DNA of 64,000 bases from Cololabis saira (Eukaryota; Chordata; Actinopteri; Beloniformes; Belonidae): NCBI RefSeq assembly GCF_033807715.1, contig NC_084601.1, positions 16,794,690-16,858,689 of the forward strand. The letters run 5' to 3'. The notes under the pieces were generated by a model that did no database searches, was not told where the DNA came from, and saw nothing but the letters and a program-made list of their open reading frames with translations. Below are positions 55,860 to 64,000 of the stretch, piece after piece (positions within the stretch are counted from its first letter, which is position 1; each line of letters begins with the position of its first letter). A program made the translations under genes and the position numbers.

Positions 55860-56024
55860 GTGGAGGTAACTGGGGCAGCTGGAACCACTGGACTCTTTGC
55901 AGCAAGACGTGTGACTCTGGATGGCAGCGCCGCTTCAGGATGTGTGAGGGCACAGGAGAACAAGGTTATCCCTGCGAAGGCTCCGGAGAGGAGATCCGGC
56001 CCTGTAACGAAAAGAAGTGCCCCG
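55860..56024 (+). CDS. adgrb2: adgrb2 exon: thrombospondin type 1 repeat 4
   Basis: A 165-bp exon with acceptor ttgtgccag and donor gtcagt, phase 1-1. The protein starts [20 protein letters not shown] and continues with [20 protein letters not shown] and [14 protein letters not shown]. The tryptophan ladder and six cysteines are intact, and CSKTCDSG fits the O-fucosylation motif. The segment after the second cysteine is the best discriminator for BAI2 in this window, from recalled vertebrate BAI2 sequence. The exon is followed after a 1.2-kb intron, which carries a (CT)n array, by the first HRM exon. Confidence 0.96.
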
Positions 56025-57260
<1,236 letters not shown>

Positions 57261-57362
57261 CTCCACATGAGATATGCAAAGATGAGAACCTCCTCTCAAT
57301 GTCATGGAAAAGAGCCTCAGCTGGAGAAACCGTCTACAATAAGTGTCCAACAAATGCCACTG
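57261..57362 (+). CDS. adgrb2: adgrb2 exon: hormone-receptor (HRM) domain, first half
   Basis: A 102-bp exon with acceptor tcaccaacag and donor gtttgt (GT present, otherwise weak), phase 1-1. It encodes [20 protein letters not shown], then [14 protein letters not shown]. This is the N-terminal half of the HRM (HormR) fold: the first two of four HRM cysteines, the conserved tryptophan and the AG(E/D) turn. NAT is an N-glycosylation sequon. In ADGRB receptors the HRM domain sits between the TSRs and the GAIN domain. The exon begins about 80 bases after a (CT)n tract that feeds the polypyrimidine region, so repeat length could influence acceptor use; that is inference. Confidence 0.94.
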
Positions 57363-58688
57363 GTTTGTGATATATTTTAATTGGCTGAATTCTTCAGTAT
57401 AATTGAGTGAATACATCTTTTTTTCCCCAGCTGTTTCAAACTGTTGAAAGCCGTGTCATGACAAACCCTTGGACATGAAAACAGCCTTACATACAACTGA
57501 TAGGGAAAAAAAATATCCATGTATTTTGTAAAAGAACATGGATTTGCACTCAGGATAGTGAGCATGACCAAGGCCGCAGTAGATGCAGTGAAATTGGTTA
57601 GCTTGGTAAAAATAGCCAATTCTTAGCATTTTTTTCATTTTTAACACGATTTGCTTTAGAAAAATGAATTCACCCCATGACCAATACTATACTTACAGCA
57701 GCAAATATTGAAGAAATGTAATGAATCTAAAATTACAAAAAAAAAGTTATATGGATATTTAGAAGCTTCATAACTGTAAGGTATGTTAACATTTATTAGC
57801 CAGGTAGCATGGTTAGCACTACAGTAGCCACTGCAAAAATAAATACCCTCTCCTCTTGATCACAATAAAGTAACGGAATATTGCTTTAAACGTCTGTTAG
57901 ACTTAAGGAAGGATGCATGTTTGCAATAAGCAGTTTGTGCGAGAATAGCTACACAAGCGGCTAATGCACAATCCTCTTCACCAAAAGCACATTTGTGAGA
58001 TTATTAGCATGAACACAGAGCAGCTTTGAAGCCTCTTTTTGTCTGTGCTCCGTTATGCCGTGTTGTAAATGGGTGGAAAGAATAGGCCCGGGAAGCCAAC
58101 TAGTAGGCTACATATTCCTGATTGCATCGCTGAGCTTCGTAGCATGTTGATGACTATGGAGGAAGTGATAACGACAACTGGCTTACCGACTATCAATCAA
58201 TCAGCTACACCCACGGGCATTTTAACATTATTTTTGGCGTCAGCCAGAGCCAGCTCCTGGTGGTCAGCAGAGGAACTGCAATCTTTTTACATTCAGGTTG
58301 GCCACAATAGAGATATAAGATTGTTGGTGCTCGGTCTCCATTTGATGCATCCTCAATAAAATTGATAAAGCAGAAAAGCTTTCGGCGATTTTAACTAAAG
58401 GCACGCTTTAATTTGGAGCTCTACTACGGCTATAACTTCTCACAACACACAAACACAGACAACAATGCATGAGACACAGCTATTGTTAAGCTCCCTGAAT
58501 GCATGTGTGCAGTTTTCCATTAGTATGAGAAATGCAACCAAAGCAAAAGTAAATGGGAATAAAATAAAATAAAATCTTGAACAAAAGATGTATGCAAAAA
58601 TAAAAGTCACTATCTTCTGAAATATGTTATTTCTTCAAGAAAAGGGGCACAGAGACATAATAGATTTTGACAAGGTATAATTACATTA
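57363..58688. other. HRM intron, first part
   Basis: No gene supported. The plus frame 58069-58359 (96 codons) has no recognisable domain. Confidence 0.5.
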
Positions 58689-58980
58689 TCCATCCATCCA
58701 TTTTCTATACCCGCTTTATCCTTTGCAGGGTCAGGGGGGTCTGCTGAAGCTTATCCCAGCTAATTTCAGGCGAGAGGCAGGGGTTCACCCTGGACAGGTC
58801 ACCAGTCCATTGCAGGACCACATAGAGACAGGGACAACCATGCATACTCACACTCACACCTACGGGCAATTTATAATCTCCAGTTAACCTACGTTGCATG
58901 TTTTTGGACTGTGAGAGGAAACCGGAGTACCCGGAGGGAACCCACGCAAGCGCGGGGAGAACATACAAACTCCTTACATG
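58689..58980 (-). mobile_element. Rex3/RTE-like 3' end
   Basis: Starts with tccatccatccattttctat on the plus strand, that is a (GATG)n tail on the minus strand as in Rex3/RTE elements. It continues through cctggacaggtcaccagtcc, gggcaatttataatctcc, gtttttggactgtgagagg and gggaacccacgcaagcgcgg, an ordered match to one of the commonest teleost repeats. Confidence 0.65.
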
Positions 58981-59234
58981 TTCATGCTCTAATAATTACA
59001 TTAGAGCATATCTAAACGTCACATGTGTTAGGTAAATAATTCCCCATACAGGATCCTAACTAGCAGGGAAAGAATGATTAACCTGATATAAATGTATTCA
59101 AATAAATCATAAAAAAAAATGTTACTAATGTACCAACTTGTGCACCTGGACCATATGTGTTCTTTGTTAAATTGGTACACATGGTCTCTTCAAATGCATT
59201 CATATTTTTTTTTAAACATTACTTGTCACTGCAA

Positions 59235-59278
59235 ATAATTCCCCTTTCGGGATTAATGAAGAATTTTGAATTTGAATC
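59235..59278 (+). repeat. LINE-type 3' tail
   Basis: attcccctttcgggattaatgaag followed by a gaattttgaatttgaa run resembles the common cccctctgggattaataaag tail of fish LINEs and SINEs. Confidence 0.4.
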
Positions 59279-60160
59279 TAGATGGGAGGGTTTGTCAAAA
59301 CTCTCAGGCATGCCAACCGTTACAGAAATAAACTCCCAGAATCACGTCAGATGGACATGTGGTTCAGATGACCTATTATCACAATATGTGCTTCGGCATG
59401 CTCTGCCATTGGCTCTCACATCAGAACCCACCTAAATGAGTAAGATAGCCTGCCAGTATACATTATGCCTTAGACAGTTACATTTGATCTGAAATCAAAG
59501 TGGGGCATTTAATGTACTGAGAAATGTGACCGTTGCTTCATCACTCATTAATGGAGCGGGATCTTCTCTAGTTTATCTCCTAGCAGTCAGGTTACAACAG
59601 TGTAGCAATGCAGAACATGTTATTTGCAGCTTTAGTACTCCATGAAAATGCACAATTAGATTTTTTTTTTTAATGAATAAGAAACATGATCATTCTCAAT
59701 AGCAGTATAAATCATTGAATCGTATATTATGCTTTATTCTTTTATGTAATGCTAAATTGCAAGTGAGCCATTTAATCAAGAATGATTAAATGATTAAAAG
59801 TATATTTGCTCAGACGTCAAGAAGCCAATGTGGTTAAACATGTTCCACTACTCCAAAAAAAACTATGTTTGCAATTTAATAGCCTAAAACCTCGACAAAA
59901 GAAAAGGTATTATTCTGCCTATTTTGTTGTTTCTGAGAATGTATTCAAGAGATTCTCTTGTACCAGCCTGACCTTTTTAAAAAATGTGCATCCCTCCCTG
60001 TTTTACAAGTCAAATTATATATTGATTTCTTTTTGTGGCAGAGCTTGTTGAAACTTTGAACATCATAGCACATAATAGTAAAAGTATTTGTATTGAAAAC
60101 ATGTTTTTTGAACCTCATAGTGAGTATTTCTGTCTCTTTTCTTTCCATTTGCTTTTCCAG
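59279..60160. other. HRM intron, last part
   Basis: Nothing recognised apart from the acceptor tract. Confidence 0.5.
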
Positions 60161-60267
60161 GATCTGCTAGTCGTCGTTGTATGCTGGACAATAATGGAGT
60201 TGCTTTCTGGGGTCCTCCGAGCTTCGCCAGATGCGTCTCACTTGAATATAGATATTTACATTTATCT
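60161..60267 (+). CDS. adgrb2: adgrb2 exon: HRM domain, second half
   Basis: A 107-bp exon with acceptor gcttttccag and donor gtgagt. It enters in phase 1 and leaves in phase 0, ending the run of symmetric exons. The protein is [20 protein letters not shown] followed by [16 protein letters not shown]. It supplies the last two HRM cysteines, the [10 protein letters not shown] motif typical of the HRM C-terminal half, and the start of the linker to GAIN. The LEYRYLHLS end is BAI2-like by recall. It is separated from the first HRM exon by 2.8 kb that includes a Rex3-like repeat. Confidence 0.95.
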
Positions 60268-62312
<2,045 letters not shown>

Positions 62313-63011
62313 TAGAAGCGTCAAATTAGCGCGTTAATTGCGGTTAATTAATTAAATTTAGCGCGTTATGTTTTTTAATCGCTTAATCTATTTTTTAATC
62401 TCTAACTTTACTTTTTCAGTTTGCGAGTTGCCTTTATTATGAGTTTGTGCAGTGGGCTTCTTGTGGCTGGAAAACAACGGTCAGTCCCACCTTGAAGTGG
62501 ACTCTGATTGGCTGTCCCTGTGTGTGGGCGTGGTTAGCTCCGCTGGTAGACTCCCGTTGTAGCTGGACAGGTGGGGGAGGGGGGAGTAGCGGAGAAGAGA
62601 AGTGAGAATGGAGGAGCATGTGAAAGTTGTCGGTCAAGTGAATGGGGAATTTACATTTCTAAAACGCCCCGACGGAAGCATTGATAAAGGTAGAGTGATA
62701 TATGTTTTTTGTGGAAAGGACTTTGCTCCAAACCGAAGCAGCCGAACTAAAGTATACTTTTTGAGTATATACTGTTTAGTATGGCATTTCGGACGCACCG
62801 GAGGAGAGCACCGCGCGCATGCGCGCGTCTGCGACCGATAGGCTGGCGAATGTTCTTGCCAAGTGGATGTAAATGGTTAGGACTAACACCTCAAGTTGAG
62901 GGCTTTTCTTGCCAATTTTTACGTGAGATTAAAAAAGAGATTAATTAGATTAATTAATTACAGATCTTAATTTATTAATCGCTCAATTTTTTTAATCGCT
63001 TGACAGCACTA
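62313..63011 (+). mobile_element. hAT element with BED-finger remnant
   Basis: Left end TAGAAGCGTCAA and right end TTGACAGCACTA are imperfect inverted repeats. CTTTAGAT is present exactly on both sides (62305-62312, 63012-63019). Internally, plus 62608-62760 encodes MEEHVKVVGQVNGEFTFLKR, then KGRVIYVFCGKDFAPNRSS, which resembles the N terminus of BED-finger hAT transposases; the usual first zinc cysteine is replaced by tyrosine and the frame soon ends. 699-bp deletion derivative. Confidence 0.85.
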
Positions 63012-63019
63012 CTTTAGAT

Positions 63020-63716
63020 ATGTAATACTTACGCTGATTAGGACTCATTTCCATATCTTGGCTTCTGACAGGGGTAGAGCATGACATCTAAAGTTGATTA
63101 TTCTGTTGAATTATATGGTACTTTAGTTGATTTTGTTGCATTTAAATGGGCCTTTACACATAGATTTGACCTTGACTATGACTGTATTCATTGTGCGTAT
63201 CCTTTAAAGTGATCAACTGGCAGATATGCAATGTTTCATCCCTTCCGAATGTGCATAGTAACAACAGGTTTGAAAAGAGGAACCAAGATATTCTCATTAT
63301 GTTCAGCAACCAGTTTATATCTTAGACTCCACCAGTCTCTCTCCTGGCACCTCTGATGTTGTACCATTATTTTCCTGCAGAAATGCAGAAGGAGCAGATG
63401 AAACGCTGACTCTAGAACAGGTCTTTTGTATTTTTTCAGGCCATCTATTAAAGGGTTCCTTCAGGGGTATTCTGTTGATTTTTAAAACACGGTGTGGGTC
63501 TGTAGATGTTACTATATCTGACACAGTGAATCTTAACGCTTACCGACTGTTCTTGCATGAGATTATAAATGTTAAAAAAACTTTCAAATTTGATGACATG
63601 TCTTTTTTTTTAGTTGCATATCTTTTTAAGTGATGTTCAGTTTTGGAATTTGGCTTTGCAGGCAGAAGGGAAACCGTCAACTTTTCTAAGCCTCTCTGCT
63701 TCTCAACACATTGCAG
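63020..63716. other. Intron before GAIN exon, last part
   Basis: Nothing recognised apart from the acceptor tract ending cacattgcag. Confidence 0.55.
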
Positions 63717-63911
63717 TTACGGGAGCATCTCGCGAAGGGTCAGAGGACCCTGGCTGGGGAGGGCATGTCTCAGATCGTACGGAGTCTCCTGGAACTCTTG
63801 CAGAGGAGGAGCTACTACAGTGGCGACCTTCTCTTCTCCACGGAGATCCTGCGAAATGTGACGGACACCTTCAAAAGAGCAACCTACATCCCAGCTCCCG
63901 ACGACGTGCAG
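63717..63911 (+). CDS. adgrb2: adgrb2 exon: start of GAIN domain (subdomain A)
   Basis: A 195-bp, 65-codon exon, phase 0-0, with acceptor cacattgcag and donor gtatgc. It encodes [20 protein letters not shown], then [20 protein letters not shown] and the segment [20 protein letters not shown]. This helical stretch begins GAIN subdomain A, the domain that carries autoproteolysis activity at the GPS in adhesion GPCRs; the GPS itself is beyond the window. NVT is an N-glycosylation sequon. The sequence is close to vertebrate BAI2 and clearly different from the recalled BAI1 form. Only 89 bases of the next intron are visible. Confidence 0.96.
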
Positions 63912-64000
63912 GTATGCAAACGGTCAAAGATCCTTTACTGTGCTCGTCTCTGCACACGTGTGCTGTAGTGACAGTGCCATCACGGTCCTGCTTTATCAAC

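Noticed and set aside
58069..58359. 96-codon plus-strand ORF
   Set aside because: Looks more complex than its neighbours and could be an old transposon or pseudogene piece, but no motif could be named.

Overview
The window is vertebrate nuclear DNA, almost certainly from a teleost, probably an acanthomorph. It shows short exons with GT/AG splice sites in long introns, very long (GT)n, (CT)n and (TA)n arrays, and repeat families typical of fish genomes: Rex3/RTE-like tails, L2-like LINE fragments, Tc1/mariner, hAT, and TTAA- and TA-flanked inverted-repeat elements. There is no bacterial-type gene, CRISPR array or operon.

The one host gene I can support is the middle of an adhesion GPCR gene on the + strand, best called adgrb2 (brain-specific angiogenesis inhibitor 2, BAI2). 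Eight exons can be placed to the base. They are a linker exon (31594-31674), four thrombospondin type 1 repeat (TSR) exons (38807-38971, 49009-49170, 55319-55483, 55860-56024), two exons that together make the hormone-receptor (HRM) domain (57261-57362, 60161-60267), and the first exon of the GAIN region (63717-63911). Reading phases join without a break (1-1 for the first six, 1-0 for the seventh, 0-0 for the eighth) to give 380 codons. The signal peptide and CUB-like N terminus must lie upstream of base 1. The rest of GAIN, the GPS cleavage site, the seven-helix domain and the cytoplasmic tail lie beyond base 64000.

Layout: 1-31593 is one long intron, or several introns with exons I cannot see. 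It holds two decayed antisense LINE reverse-transcriptase copies (3.1-5.9 kb), one of them split by a hAT insertion. It also holds a composite hAT structure (19.6-21.0 kb), a further hAT with exact target-site duplications (21.6-22.2 kb) and a complex teleost repeat (29.6-30.9 kb). Between the linker and TSR1 exons lie an LTR-like unit, a Tc1-like relic, a small inverted-repeat element with nearly perfect ends and a TA-flanked element. The TSR1-TSR2 intron (10 kb) has two TTAA-flanked elements. The TSR2-TSR3 intron has a pogo-like element and other decayed DNA transposons. The last intron has a hAT element with a remnant BED-finger reading frame.

The exons together encode the extracellular adhesion part of the receptor: TSRs with glycosylation motifs, then HRM, then the start of the autoproteolysis-inducing domain. 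I found no undescribed multi-gene system. The most unusual items are transposon structures: two hAT-like elements sharing one target-site duplication, and a 231-bp element with 31-bp perfect terminal repeats and an apparent 4-bp duplication.
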